Shown piece by piece: positions 23,718 to 33,574 of a stretch of 64,000 nt of DNA. Origin of the DNA: Hemicordylus capensis (taxonomy: Eukaryota; Chordata; Lepidosauria; Squamata; Cordylidae). How positions within the stretch are numbered: position 1 is the stretch's first letter; every line of letters begins with the position of its first letter. The stretch lies in contig NC_069659.1 of NCBI RefSeq assembly GCF_027244095.1, forward strand, positions 45,062,001 to 45,126,000, given 5' to 3'. Below the pieces are notes generated by a model. The model made no database searches. It saw only the letters and a list, made by a program, of their open reading frames with translations, and was not told the origin of the DNA. The position numbers and the translations under genes are program-made.

Positions 23718-26700
23718 TTTATTACAGTCACAGACCAGCATATAATTTCAGTTTTAAAACTTGTTATTTTAATAGACACCTGCTAACTGAGCAAAGAGGC
23801 ACCTTTCAAAGTGATGATTCTCTTATATTTAGCAAGGGAGAACAACTGGCCCTATCCAACCCCAGCACAGCATCCCTTGGCTGGCTGTTGCTGGTGTTTT
23901 CCTTTTATATTTCATTTTTAGATTGTGAGCCTTTGGGGGACAGGGGATATCTTATGTATTTATTCTTTATTCTTCTATGTAAACCTTAATAAAAAGTGGT
24001 ATATAAATAGTAGTAGTATTAGTATTGTGGTTTTAGCTTGGTTTTTTTCGCTTTTTACTCTCAATTTTTATTCTATATTGTATCTATTTTATTAATGTTG
24101 TAAGCCGCCCCGAAGAGTAATGCCCTGAAGGGCACAGTATAAATATTTGAAATAAAATAATAATAAATACCACAGTTCTCATTATGTAGGCTGCAGGTGT
24201 GGGTGTCTCATTTCCATGGGACTGTCACAATAAATTAACACCTGGCTGACAAACCTCCCACATATATCCTTGCAGCAGGATACAGATCCTCTTGTAGATG
24301 TGTGTCCCATTAATACATCCTTTTAGTCTCAAAATTGAAATTGAGAAAAAAGACCCGAGAATCCAGAACAAAATGACAGAGTACTCACAAAGTCTCGATG
24401 CACTGCTGCTGTGATGCTGGAGGCCACTTCAAAGGCAAAGACGATCATCATCAGGATGATATACTAAAAACAGAAAACCAAATATACCACTTGTGACATA
24501 GAACATTCAGAGAGGGGCTGTAGTTCAATGGCAGAGCACATACTTCTGCACTCACAAGGCCCCATGAGCAGTCCCTGGCATTTCCTGTTAAAAGGATCAG
24601 GTAGTGGAAGACATGGAAAGACCCCAGTTGCAGACCCTGAGGAGCTGCTTCCAGTCAGTGTAGCAGACCCAGAGACAACTTAAAGGTTGAAGGGAGGGGA
24701 GTGCTGAAAAAAGCAAGGGGACCAGGTTTTACCACTTTAGTTGCTCTCCATTACATTACTATACGTAAATTTAAAATTTGTTTGTAAAACATTTAATCAG
24801 GCAATGAAAAACTGGGTGGGGGGCAGCCCCATAGTGTAGACAGTACTGGGCTAGATGGATCAAGGGTCTGGCTCAGCATACAGTAGGGATGTGCACGAAA
24901 ATCTTTGGCGCCGACGGGGGTAGCACTTTAAGGGCAGAGGAGGGTGTATTCACCCCTCCTGCCGCATTTCCCCCGCCAGCGCATTGTTATTCTTAAGCCC
25001 CTCGGGGCGGCAGCGTTCCTCCCTGCCACCCTGTTTCCCCCGTCGGCCAGAAGTGGCCGGAAGTCACGCGCGCGCATGGCAGAAGGGCGCATGCACACAC
25101 GACGGGCGCATGCGTACGTGAGTACACCCTCCCCCACCCTTAAAGTGCTACCCCCGTTGGTGCCAAAACTGCCCGAGCGCCGAAACGTTTCGGAGGCCTT
25201 CATAATGGCCTCTGAAACGTTTCAGGCACAAGCCTACTATACAGCAGTTTATGGTTCAGTCTACATCCCCAAGGAGAGAAGAGCACATGCCTCTTTGGGC
25301 AGACTGCTACTCTGCCCCACCAAGCACCCAGCATTTAGAAATTCAAAAATATCTTAAGAGTATAAGTTAGGGCTGATTCACCCTGGAAGTTTTTTCTGGC
25401 CCAACTGAAAGAATTCCCCTGGCCACTCAGAACGTCGGTTGTGTTGGATTTGTAACAGATCATTCAGCCCTTTCATCATTAGCATAAACAAGGAACTTTC
25501 CTTAGTTTTATAGAGGACAGAGGATCCCTGCTAACTGAGCAAAGAGGCACCTTTTAAAGAGGCAACTCTCATATATTTAGCAGGGGAGAGCAACTGTTCC
25601 CATCCAACCCAGCTGTTGCCAGTGTCTACATTATATTACCTTTGTGTGCCATTTTAGGACAGAGAACCATCTTATTTATTTACCTCCAACCCCCATGTAA
25701 ACTACTTTGAGAACTTTTGAACAGAATATATATATTCATAATAGCGGTAGTAGGGACAGTTGCAAGGACTTATTCAGCATTGGAAAAGTCATCTGGAAGC
25801 ACTGAACTGGTTCCCAGTCAGTTTCCGGGCCCCATTCAAAGGGCTGTTTTTAACTTTGAAAGCCCTAAATGGCTTGGGACTGGGTTACCTGAGAGCACGC
25901 CTTGCCCCAGATGTCCCAACACAGAGGCCATGCTTTAATTAAATGCCCCTGCCAGATGAGATGGTGTGGGTGGCTACTAGATAGAGGGCCTTTTCGGTGG
26001 TTGCACCCTGTTTATGTAATAGCCTCCCCAGTGAGATTTGCCTAGCGTCATCACTTTATTCTTTTAGTTGCCAGGAGGCTTTACACACATAGCTTTTTCT
26101 TCAAATCTCCTCCAGAATGGAGTGTGCCAGTCCACGTATTGGATGCATTTGCCCTGAAGTCCCTGTGGCCTATCAGGGACCAGTACAGACGTGACTGTTT
26201 TCCCCTAAATCAGGCTGCACATTCTAGCTTAGCCCAAAGTATGTCCAACCTATAAAAATCTTCTAGTTTCAATGGCTTTTGAAAAACCAAAACCAAACCC
26301 AGGGCTACTGAAAACCAAACCCTGCTGCTTCTCCCTTGATGTGTGGAGTGGCCACAGAGTTTTTCAAAACTCAATGAAGGGAAGTTTGACAGCTGTGTTT
26401 GGTATGGTCTGCTCCGAATATTTGCAATTGTAAGCGCTGGGGGCGGGAAAGAGGTTTTAGCAGGTTGGTGAAATTCTGTGGAGAATGTCCAGAAGGGGAG
26501 GAGGAGGGAGAAATTCCTGAGTTAAACACAAGCACAAACTGCAAAATGTGGCTCTTAACATAGGCTTTAGATATGCAGAATGGAGGCTACAGCTTGATTT
26601 AACCTGATACTTTTTTTTATCTGAGCTGATTTACCTAAAACTTCCCTGCTTCTCAGATGGTCCGGGGTGTGTGTGGGGTGGGGCATGAGGTGATGAAGGC

Positions 26701-29662
26701 ATTCACTCACAAAGGCAAGTTTACTATAAAAATCAGCAAAGATTGGGGTCAGATTCAGCAGGCTCGGGTTAAGCATTCTGCTGTTTGATCCGCCTGCTTG
26801 GCAACTCGCCATGCCTTTCTTAGCTGCCAAACTAACAACAAAAAAGCTCTCTCACTCTCCTCCTCTCTGAAGTGATTTTTTGGAAGAAAAACCCGAAGTA
26901 AGCCAGTGGGAACGCACAGGAAAAAGATCTTCCAGGGATTGCAGAGAGGAGCCAACCCTATGCAAACTATCCATTTAATCCCCAAAATTAAACAGCTTGC
27001 AAATCTGCTGCGAAGCAGATTCACTGTTCAGATACCCCACGGCATGCAGGCATGTATGAATAACTCCCAGGAAAAGACCTGCTTGTTTACTCAGGCCTTT
27101 TAATTTTTGGTTTTTAAAATTTGATTTTTAAAACTGACTGAATGTTTTTTTTTAATGGTTTTGTATTGGCTTTTTTGGTGTGTTGTGATTTCATGCGTAA
27201 TGTGTTTTTACTTGATGTTTTAATGCTGTGGTGTGAGCTGCCCAGAGAAAAAATTGTTATTGGGTGGCTAACAAATAAAGACTATCTCCACCTCATGCCT
27301 CCTCACCACCATTCAAGCCTTCAAATTTTAAAAAAAGAAAAGATTTCTAGAATAAAAACAAGGTGACCAACTCCTTACAGATAAGGAGCAATATCACCCC
27401 ACTCTTCCTCCATAAGAACCAAAACCCTCTAAAAAGGAGAGAGAGGGTAAAACAAGTTTTAGGATATGGTTATTCACATTTCACCACAATTATAAGTTGT
27501 AGCAAACTGGAAGATTTTCCCCCTCAAACTACAGACACAAGCCGAGTTCTGTGGGATGATAATGGCAAACTAGTAGCAAATATCTCCTTGGAGACAGACA
27601 TTTTTCATTTTGCCATACCTTTTACAATTATTGACAGCAAACTATACATTCATATCTGTGAGGTAAGAGCATTTCTACCTCTTTTCTGCTAGATTTGCAA
27701 CAGCATGGAAGCTGAAACAGAAGTGTCATTTGTACAGAAAGTGCCAGTAGTCATAATTATTCTAGTTTCTGGAACTCTGCAAACTTAGTGAATTAAATAC
27801 TGTCAAGGAAATACTGTCTGACATCCTGACTACATCAATGTACTGGGAAGACACATATGCTATGTGGTGGTGGTGGAGATTTTTGCAGATCTCTGATTCT
27901 CCCAGAAGTACCCTGTGCCACCCAAAAATATATCCTTGAGGCTACAAAGACATAATGGGCATATTTTGGAGTGGTGCAGGTTATTTCTGCTCAGGGACAT
28001 ATTTTTGGCTGCTGCATGTCACTTCTGGGGGAAGCAGAGATCAGCAAAATTGCCCCGCATCCTATGCAATACTCTGGATGCCTTCCACACTGCAGGTGTG
28101 TCTTCTTCACACACTGCCACTGGCTTAGTCAGGATGTTAGCCACCATCTCACACACATTTATCACTGCTAAAGACATTCCCTTTCGCAAAAGCCAGGAAT
28201 ATCTCTACACACAGCCAGCTGACCAATTTCCAAGGATCATGAGAAAACACTGCACACCACTGGTTACCATCCAACTTACCACCAGCAGCATTGTCCTGTT
28301 TGACTTTAGGACTCCAACGATACCAAGGACAGACAGGCAAAAGAAACAGAAGCCAGTGAAGATTCCAATCCAGGCAGCACCATAGATATCGTCGTTGTCA
28401 GTGGCTTCCAGCAGGGGATACAATGATGGCTGATCCGACACGAAGAATATGCACTCTGCCATCAGTGCAAGGCCACAACACTGAGAACCAGAGACACACA
28501 ACAGTCATCCAAAGGCAACAGCCTGGCCACACTGCTCAAAACTTGCACATGCTCTCCATATAAAAAAGGTACTCTGGATCAGCCAACATTCATACAATTT
28601 GTGACTGGAAGCCCACAAAAAGTGTACACAGTCCACACTTCCATCGTATGACCTATCCTGTTGAGTGCTCCACTTCTGTGTTTCTTCGCATGACAGCAAA
28701 TGCCTCTTAAAAACAGGCACAAGCTGTTTTGCAATATCAGTTGCTTGTGTTAAAGCTAATATTCCCCCTCCACCCTGACACTTTGCTGTTCTCCTGTGTT
28801 ACTTTAGGAGAGGGTCTTGGGGGAGTGAAATAGCTTAGTTGTTTCTGACCTTGCACAATATAGTACTGGAATCTATAAATGTTCTATAAACCTTTCCCTC
28901 CCACTCAGGAAGTCTGCATTATTAAAAGAATAATGCAAGATTAAAATTAGTAGTTCCAAGCAGAATGAAGGGAGCCTACTTCTTTCAACTCCAAAGTGAC
29001 ACTAAAAGTTTGGAATGAAATCTAAAATGCATGGTATTTGATTACTGTTCTTGGAAACCATGCTTGTTGGTCTAACTCCTCCCACCATTTTAAAGGGGAG
29101 ATGCTTACGTCTATGACCATCTGTTTTCAAGATGGCCGTGTGTAATGTAGAGATATCCGACCACCCCCTCCATCAGGACAACCTTGGACTGCATCCTATG
29201 TGTTACAAATATGGTTCAACACATGAGTTGTGAGAAGGTACTTATACTTTGAGTGGTCACAATTTTGAACCAAAATGGTGAATGGGGGGGGAATGCTTGT
29301 GAGGGTCCCCTAGGACTTCCTTCTACGTGCTGCAAATTTGGTTTATATTGGATGGAACCACAACTGTTATTAGGGACACACACAGATTCATAAGCCTTCT
29401 TCCCTTTGGAAAGTGAGCTAAAAAGGTACCCACAATCCTGAGGGCAGAATGAGGGAGGGGGAATGTTTCTGAGCCCTTAAGGGAGAAGGGGTACACCAGG
29501 TGTGCGACAGCTTGCTCTTTGTGCTCTCCCTCCTGCCTCTCTGGAAGAGGAGTGGGGTGGCAGGGGCCACATCTGCACTCTTTGTTCACTTACCCCAAGG
29601 ACAACATTCCCTAGGATCAGCAAGGCTTGGAAACATCGCACGCCAGTGTCGCCTTTTGCCAT
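17056..29662 (-). CDS. UPK1B: UPK1B, uroplakin Ib (tetraspanin), 260 aa, seven coding exons
   Basis: Uroplakin Ib is a tetraspanin that pairs with uroplakin III to leave the ER and build the urothelial plaque. Joining exons 29662-29594, 28480-28280, 24463-24389, 22816-22694, 21025-20846, 17996-17913 and 17106-17056 gives 260 codons, the human length, all junctions phase 0 with GT-AG. TM1 is about residues 14-38, TM2 61-83, TM3 88-112 and TM4 about 229-254. The large extracellular loop has the tetraspanin CCG motif at 159-161 and six cysteines (159, 160, 190, 191, 205, 218). Hallmark blocks are YPLLEATDNDDIYGAAWIG (residues about 48-66), DPMNRHAWGVAWFGFAILCW and the C-terminus MFYWSRIEY. The human loop sequon NNS at 131 reads NPD here. 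The gene is intact. Introns are 1112, 3816, 1572, 1668, 2849 and 806 bp. Identification is near certain. Confidence 0.97.
17566..17880. mobile_element. hAT-type MITE fragment in UPK1B last intron
   Basis: It starts CAGTAGCATAGGGAGGCTGG and shares the GC-rich body (CACCTGATGTCAGA, CGGCCCTGTTTGG) with the elements at 12232 and 33575. The right end is missing. The edge at about 17880 is some 31 bp from the donor of the exon at 17913. Confidence 0.75.
17913..17996 (-). CDS. UPK1B: UPK1B coding exon 6 (residues 217-244)
   Basis: 84 bp, acceptor CTGATTCCTCAG, donor GTAAGTATC. Encodes the sixth loop cysteine (GCY) and DPMNRHAWGVAWFGFAILCW, the start of TM4. Confidence 0.96.
18925..19110 (+). repeat. 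CR1 LINE 3'-end fragment
   Basis: CATCTGGTGGGCCACTGTGT, GAAACAGGATGC and GGCCTGATCCAGCAGGGCTG, ending TTCTTATG. This is the same 3' end as the CR1 copies at 48318 and 58674. It lies in a UPK1B intron, antisense to the gene. Confidence 0.85.
19630..19785 (+). repeat. SINE body and tail with internal duplication
   Basis: GCTGGGAGAAATTTGTGTCTG, GCCAGTCAGTGTAGACAAT, a second GTGTAGACAATACCAGATGG, then CTGACTCGGTATAATAGC. The head is absent, and the 'tgtagacaat' segment is present twice. Confidence 0.7.
20038..20407. mobile_element. hAT-type MITE, perfect 8-bp duplication
   Basis: The 370-bp element starts CAGAGGTGGCTCTTCC and ends TTGGTCCACCCTTG. Both flanks are CCTGGTCC (20030-20037 and 20408-20415). 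The subterminal CTCTTCCATGAAGCAGGGTGA is shared with 35901-36088 (inverse). It lies in a UPK1B intron. Confidence 0.88.
20540..20797 (+). repeat. 5S-rRNA-headed SINE in UPK1B intron
   Basis: GAGAACTGGTTTTGTGGTAG, GCTGAGCAGGGTC, GAATGAGAGAC, then body and tail ending TATATGGCAGCTTCCTACG. The copy has lost the ATATTCCCC segment. Its 3' end is about 48 bp from the donor side of the UPK1B exon at 20846, antisense to the gene. Confidence 0.82.
20846..21025 (-). CDS. UPK1B: UPK1B coding exon 5 (residues 157-216)
   Basis: 180 bp, acceptor CCTTTCTAACACAG, donor GTAAGTACTG. Encodes NKCCGVNGPTDW with the tetraspanin CCG, then PWPRQCCVMD and a fifth loop cysteine in DVDSCRLG. Confidence 0.96.
21240..21450. 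repeat. Unclassified repeat, related to 57178-57370
   Basis: Order of shared words: GTCTGTATA/CTGCATACTTG, GTACAGGCTCCCTTAAATGC, an AGATAGGAA-type block, CACTGTATA, GTACATACATTGAACAT. Both copies begin and end with TGTACA-rich stretches. The family is unknown to me. Confidence 0.4.
21690..21733. repeat. (CA)n microsatellite
   Basis: About 20 CA units with one interruption (caaaca), in a UPK1B intron. Confidence 0.95.
22694..22816 (-). CDS. UPK1B: UPK1B coding exon 4 (residues 116-156)
   Basis: 123 bp, acceptor TTTGCCGCTCAG, donor GTGATGAG. Encodes the helical start of the large extracellular loop (LTPDLFLKQMLEKYQ, then the acidic PENNDDNWK). It has no N-X-S/T sequon where human UPIb has NNS. 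Confidence 0.95.
23080..23481. mobile_element. hAT-like element, right end TATTATAGCTATGCTCTTG
   Basis: The right terminus is the inverse of CA-GGCATAGCTATAAT, the start of the element at 53776. The body repeats GGAAAAGGGAGGCCAG twice (about 23286 and 23322) and TCTACTGACATC three times. The left end is not resolved. Confidence 0.5.
23482..24165 (+). repeat. L2 3' end with (AATC)n and an embedded L2-tailed repeat
   Basis: 23482-23690 matches the L2 3' non-coding region (CTACTGAAGACATTTTTTTAG, GCTTTTTAATATCTTATT). An (AATC)n array follows (23694-23717). 23786-24010 is the short repeat starting CTGCTAACTGAGCAAAGAGG and ending ATAAATAGTAGTAG. 24080-24165 is again L2 tail (GTAAGCCGCCCCGAAGAG, ending AATAATAATAAAT). 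Confidence 0.65.
24389..24463 (-). CDS. UPK1B: UPK1B coding exon 3 (residues 91-115)
   Basis: 75 bp, acceptor CTGTTTTTAG, donor GTGAGTAC. Encodes most of TM3 (YIILMMIVFAFEVASSITAA) and the start of the large loop (VHRDF). Confidence 0.96.
24516..24883 (+). repeat. tRNA-headed SINE, interrupted
   Basis: Head GGGGCTGTAGTTCAATGGCAG, body CAGGTAGTGGAAGACATGG and GCTGCTTCCAGTCAGTGTAG, then about 160 unrelated bases (24665-24828), then tail TAGACAGTACTGGGCTAGAT. The tail is cut again by the hAT element at 24884. Its 5' end lies about 50 bp upstream of the UPK1B acceptor at 24464. Confidence 0.72.
24884..25236. mobile_element. hAT-like element, TAGGGATGTGCA terminus
   Basis: 353 bp, starting TAGGGATGTGCACG and ending GGCACAAGCCTA. 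The flanks are GCATACAG (24876-24883) and CTATACAG (25237-25244), 6/8 identical. It has inverted GTAGCACTTTAAGGG / CCCTTAAAGTGCTAC arms and a CGCGCGCGC core. It sits in the SINE tail. Confidence 0.75.
25525..25745 (+). repeat. Short L2-tailed repeat
   Basis: CTGCTAACTGAGCAAAGAGG, TTTAGCAGGGGAGAGCAACT, ACCATCTTATTTATTTACC and GTAAACTACTTTGAGAAC. It is the same family as 23786-24010 (+) and 36135-36407 (-). Confidence 0.65.
25765..26270 (+). repeat. L2 LINE 3' fragment
   Basis: It encodes a recognisable L2 reverse-transcriptase C-terminus (HWKSHLEALNWFPVSFRAPF, LTLKALNGLGLGYLRARL), then GGGCCTTTTCGGTGGTTGCA non-coding tail. It is 5' truncated, carries internal breaks and lies in a UPK1B intron. 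Confidence 0.82.
26275..28279. other. UPK1B intron sequence, mostly unassigned
   Basis: Intron between the coding exons at 28280 and 24463. A weak LINE-tail-like stretch (GTGAGCTGCCCAGAGAAAAA, 27234-27295) is visible. Nothing else was recognised. Confidence 0.5.
28280..28480 (-). CDS. UPK1B: UPK1B coding exon 2 (residues 24-90)
   Basis: Acceptor CTGGTTCTCAG, donor GTAAGTTGG, 201 bp. Encodes the end of TM1, the small extracellular loop (SLYPLLEATDNDDIYG) and TM2. An N-R-T triplet near residue 86 lies on the cytosolic side, so it is not a usable sequon. Confidence 0.96.
28483..29593. other. UPK1B intron; carries copy of the 8110-8800 repeat
   Basis: 29160-29440 shares TTTGAGTGGTCACAATTTTGA and AAGCCTTCTTCCCTTTGGAA with 8190-8790. 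The rest is unassigned. Confidence 0.5.
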
Positions 29663-29681
29663 ATTCAGCTTGAAATGCAAC
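29594..29681 (-). CDS. UPK1B: UPK1B first coding exon, with 5' UTR part
   Basis: Coding part 29662-29594 (23 codons, from MAKGDTGVRCFQ to NVVLG), donor GTAAGTGAAC. The start was chosen because MAK followed by VRCFQ matches the family N-terminus; the frame's upstream ATG at 29680 falls in the leader. A pyrimidine-rich CTCTCCTCTAG acceptor at 29682 means 19 leader bases precede the ATG and a separate non-coding exon lies further upstream. Confidence 0.93.
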
Positions 29682-29683
29682 CT

Positions 29684-31018
29684 AGAGGAGAGTCAGATTT
29701 ATCAGCACTGTAGGGTCCCTCAGGAATTGTAGCTGCCCCCGCCACCTCCACACACCACCCTGTCCTCAGAAATAAGAAATTAGCACACTTCCCACTTCAA
29801 GAAAGAAGCTTCAAAACGAGCTATCCACAAAATCTTTTCTGTAAGGAGTGTTCTACCTCCTTTTCAATCTTATGTGTAAGACTTCTATAGAACATTTTAG
29901 AGGTAGTGAAAGGAGAAACAAAAAACAAATGTGGCTAAGTTCTTCAGTGCAGATGTTCAAAAATGATCTAAGGTGCGTGCATCTTGTCAGGTAGCACAAC
30001 CTTCATCTCAAATTCAACTATACATGAGGTTCAGAGTAAGCAAATCCTAAGCGTTTTATTAATCTTAACCTTTCTTCTCTTTTGACAGGTCATATGGATA
30101 AGCCATGGAACACTTGGTTGTATCTGATTATACAGTCACTAGAGTGCCCTTTCAACACTGTAGGAGCGCTCAGGAAGCACTTTCTTGTGGGTTCATGCTT
30201 TCGTAGGGTGGCCAGGTCCACATTGCCCCCCTCTCCTCCAAAAGGAGGAAATTAATCAAAGAAAGGACATATGGGGCATTCATCACCAAAAATGGGGGGA
30301 GGGGATGAAAAGAGGACACTAATTTGTATAAAATCTGCACATGTTGAGTCATATGCCCATCTATACATACAAGAGCCCAACCTTTCCCAATGGTAACATT
30401 AAAACATAAACATGTATAAAATCTCTTATCTTTTTGCCCCTCACCCACTAAGCTGCCAAAATCCTGGACAAGGCAGAAACATGCACAAAATTATGCTTTA
30501 TTAGATATATTCCCTTGTTTGATTGTCAGTAGGGTGGCCAGGTCCACATTGCAAAACAACAAGGAGAAAAAAGGCCATGGTCCCCCCAAAGAGGACTGTT
30601 CGCTATAATAGAGGACATATGGCCACCCATATGTCACAGGCACTCCAGTAACACCTATCTTCTGATGAGTTGCCAATTCAATGGGAAAGACCCCCAGTGA
30701 TGCCCTGCCCATATCGTGGCAGGCCTTTAAACATTATACTCATGCTACAAGATGAATGCATGGAAGTTGTCTCTTGTGGTACAAGTGTACCCTTTAAACA
30801 ATACCAATTTCTTCTATTTTCCTAAAGTCACCTTCAATCCACCATGCTTGGAAGTGGCAGTTCTTCCCAGACAATCTTACTAAACAGTGCTATTTGTTTA
30901 AAATGGGAACTCAACTGTCAACTGCTTCCCAGGTTATTTTTTCATACACACAGGACTTCTTCATCTTAGGTAGAAGGGTAGTGTTCGTGAAGGTCCAGGG
31001 GTGTGGCACTTCTCAGAT
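29684..31018. other. Upstream of UPK1B start exon, no exon identified
   Basis: GGTGGCCAGGTCCACATTGC occurs twice (about 30207 and 30534) with shared neighbours GAGGACA and AGGACATATGG, so this is a diverged direct repeat about 330 bp apart. The UPK1B non-coding first exon could be here or beyond; no CpG-rich promoter is evident. Confidence 0.45.
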
Positions 31019-31021
31019 ATT

Positions 31022-31553
31022 GAGGCTATTCCCACGATCACTGGAAAATGGGCTAAGGGACCTTAGTCCACTTTCCAGGGATGGTGGGAACCCCCGGGCT
31101 TGCAGGTGAACCTTGTGCTCCCAAGGCGGCTAGCCTACCCAATTCTCCCTCCCCTTAAATGAAATTAATGGAGCGAGCATCCCGTTAACCTAATTTGGTT
31201 GCTTGTGTGTTGCCGTGGGGCATGGTGACACATGAGAAGACACCTGGCCGGGAGGCTGCAAGCAGCCTCCCGGGCTCGGGAGTCTCTCCAGGATGCCCCA
31301 TGCACTCACGCAGGGCATCCTGGAACATCCTGGAACGCAGGACGCAGGGCATCCTGGAACATCCTGGAATGGGGCCCGCATGGCCCCCGATACCTGCAGC
31401 CCCCACCGGCTCTGTGACAGAGCCAGCAGTCATCTGGGTGGCCAATCCAGCCACCCAGGGCTGACTTCTGATCGTCTGTGGGGAGAGTGGGCTAAGCCCG
31501 CTCTCCCCGCAGACCCAGAAGAAGCTCTTCTCACCAATCATGAGAAGAGCTTC
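31022..31553. mobile_element. MITE of the 3-bp-duplication family, copy with ATT
   Basis: It begins GAGGCTATTCCCACGATCAC and ends ATCATGAGAAGAGCTTC; both flanks are ATT (31019-31021, 31554-31556). The body has CTGGAACATCCTGGAACGCA tandem words (31318-31370), the TCATCTGGGTGGCCAATCC block and a final CCCGCTCTCCCCGC. It is 532 bp and non-coding. Confidence 0.8.
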
Positions 31554-31556
31554 ATT

Positions 31557-32900
31557 GGCTTCCTTTGGAAGAGCAATCATTGGAGGCATAGATTGTCCTT
31601 GTAATATTTGTTTTGCTTACAGATATTGCAAGTTGAGCATCTGGACACTAGCAGCATAAATGCTCGACAGGCCAGCGGTAGGTCACCTCAGATCCCCAGA
31701 GAGAAGCTCAGGATGCCACGCTGCTCTCAGCTGCTCCATAATTCAGCCTCTCTCTTTCTACTCACACATTGGTCCCCCACATCAGCTTTAGGATAAAGGT
31801 GTTGCCTTACAAGCTCTGATGTCTTTCCCCCTGTTGAGAAGGCTCCCCAGCTACCTCGGTCTGTTTCCCAGCTATTGAAACATTAATACAGGCATCCTGG
31901 GTCAATATCCGTAATCTGCTTAACAAAAAGGTGGCCAGTCAGCCTTCACAACCTCAATCTTGTAACAATAAATTCATTTTGCAGGTGACAATTGCATCCA
32001 GTTCAATGTAGAAGTCACCATCAGAGGTGTGGAGCTGCAAGCATGGAAGTGTAAAATGAAAGACTGCCTTCATTTCCTACAATACTACTAGACGTTAACA
32101 ACAATTTTGTAATGTAAACCCTGTTTCGATTCACAGCTAACATCTTCACCTTCTTAATGATCACAGTGCTAAGATAGCAATCGTTTCACTCAGTTGTGCA
32201 TCACACCACAGCTGCGAAACTTAAAGTTTTGGCATATATGACGTTCATCATAACTTCTCATGCCCACCTCCCATCTAGGAGGCACCTTCTTCCTTGGGCT
32301 ATGGGTTCTGCAGCATGGTTGAACTATCGCTCTCACACTGCACTGCAGATTGCCTGCAGCAAGCCTGACTCAATCTTTTGAGTGAGAAAGTCACACCCAG
32401 GTTAGAAACTAGAACTATGCTGCAGCATCCGTGACAAAACCGGCCCAAGAAGAGAATGTGAAGAGCCAGTTGTCGCTAGAACATGAAGACCAGGAGAGTT
32501 GCATTCCAGTCACATTGCTGAAAGTTCTCAGCCTCTCTACCCTACATTCTTCCCATTGCAGGCATTCTGCATGGAATTCACACTCCCTTTGCAGAGACTC
32601 CGACAGGGGCATCACCCTAAGATTTAGCAAGCCCAACATTCCTCAACTTCTGTTTATGCCAAGACAATTGTTATAATCTAGCACAGAGAATCCCAATCTT
32701 GGTTTTTCAAATGTTGGAGGACTACATTCCCATGTTAGCCAGTTTGCCAGAGTCTATAGTGGCTGGGCATTGTAGCCCAATAACATCTGGGGACCCCAGG
32801 CCGGGAAAGCCTGTGCTAGCATAAAGGAGTTACAGGGACAACGCACCAGGTCCTTCTTTGGACAGAAACAAAGTGGTGTGGATTATCTCATGGCAGCATC
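31557..32900. other. Intergenic DNA, no gene seen
   Basis: An old hAT-like sequence (about 32690-32820, CATTGTAGCCCAATAACATC and GGGGACC words) is the only recognisable repeat. Confidence 0.45.
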
Positions 32901-32917
32901 ACCCAAGGTTGCCATAT

Positions 32918-33010
32918 AGATAGATAGATAGATATAGATATAGATATAGATATAGATATAGATATAGATATAGATATAGATATAGATATAGATATAGATA
33001 TAGATATAGT
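32918..33010. repeat. (TAGA)n/(TAGATA)n microsatellite
   Basis: Four TAGA units followed by about twelve TAGATA units. Confidence 0.95.
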
Positions 33011-33044
33011 CCTAACCTATCAAATCCTGGGACACGGGAACTTG

Positions 33045-33215
33045 CCTTATACCAAGTCAGACCATCAGTCCATTTAGCTCAGTGTTGGTTACACTGACTG
33101 GCAGCAGCTCTCCAGCCAGCAGTCTTTCCCAGCGCTACTTGGAGATGTCAGGGATTGAACCTTCTGCATGCAAAGCAGATGTTCTGACACTAAAGGTACA
33201 GCCCTATCCCCATAG
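33045..33215 (-). repeat. tRNA-headed SINE, reverse
   Basis: Plus-strand order is tail (TACCAAGTCAGACCATCAGT), body (GACTGGCAGCAGCTCTCCAG, CTACTTGGAGATGTCAGGGA) and head (TGCATGCAAAGCAGATG), so the copy is on the minus strand and nearly complete. Confidence 0.82.
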
Positions 33216-33574
33216 CAGATAATCTACCTCCAAGTATGGCCGCATCAATTCTGAATGATCGAAGTATTTCTAAAGTGCCACAATGCATCCACTCCCATAG
33301 CAAGCTAAACTAAATCTTATCAACCAATGTCAAATACAGGAAAATAAGATTCGAGCATCACAGGCTTAGCAACAGCTCAGGTATTAAGGAATCTGTATTC
33401 CCGAATAAGGAGCACAATAGCAGCTATCTCCTTTCTGGGCTCTGAAGTCAAACCGATTCATCCCACTTCTTTCAAGGAATAGCGTTCATTCTTCAGCCTC
33501 AAAAGGTTTGAGAATGAAGGGGCACCCAAGGACATCCCTGCAGTTCTAACTAAACTCCTAATAGTGGTTCCCTC

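Noticed and set aside
27915-28385. 156-codon open frame (+)
   Set aside because: It overlaps the UPK1B exon at 28280-28480 on the other strand; the plus-strand reading has no similarity.
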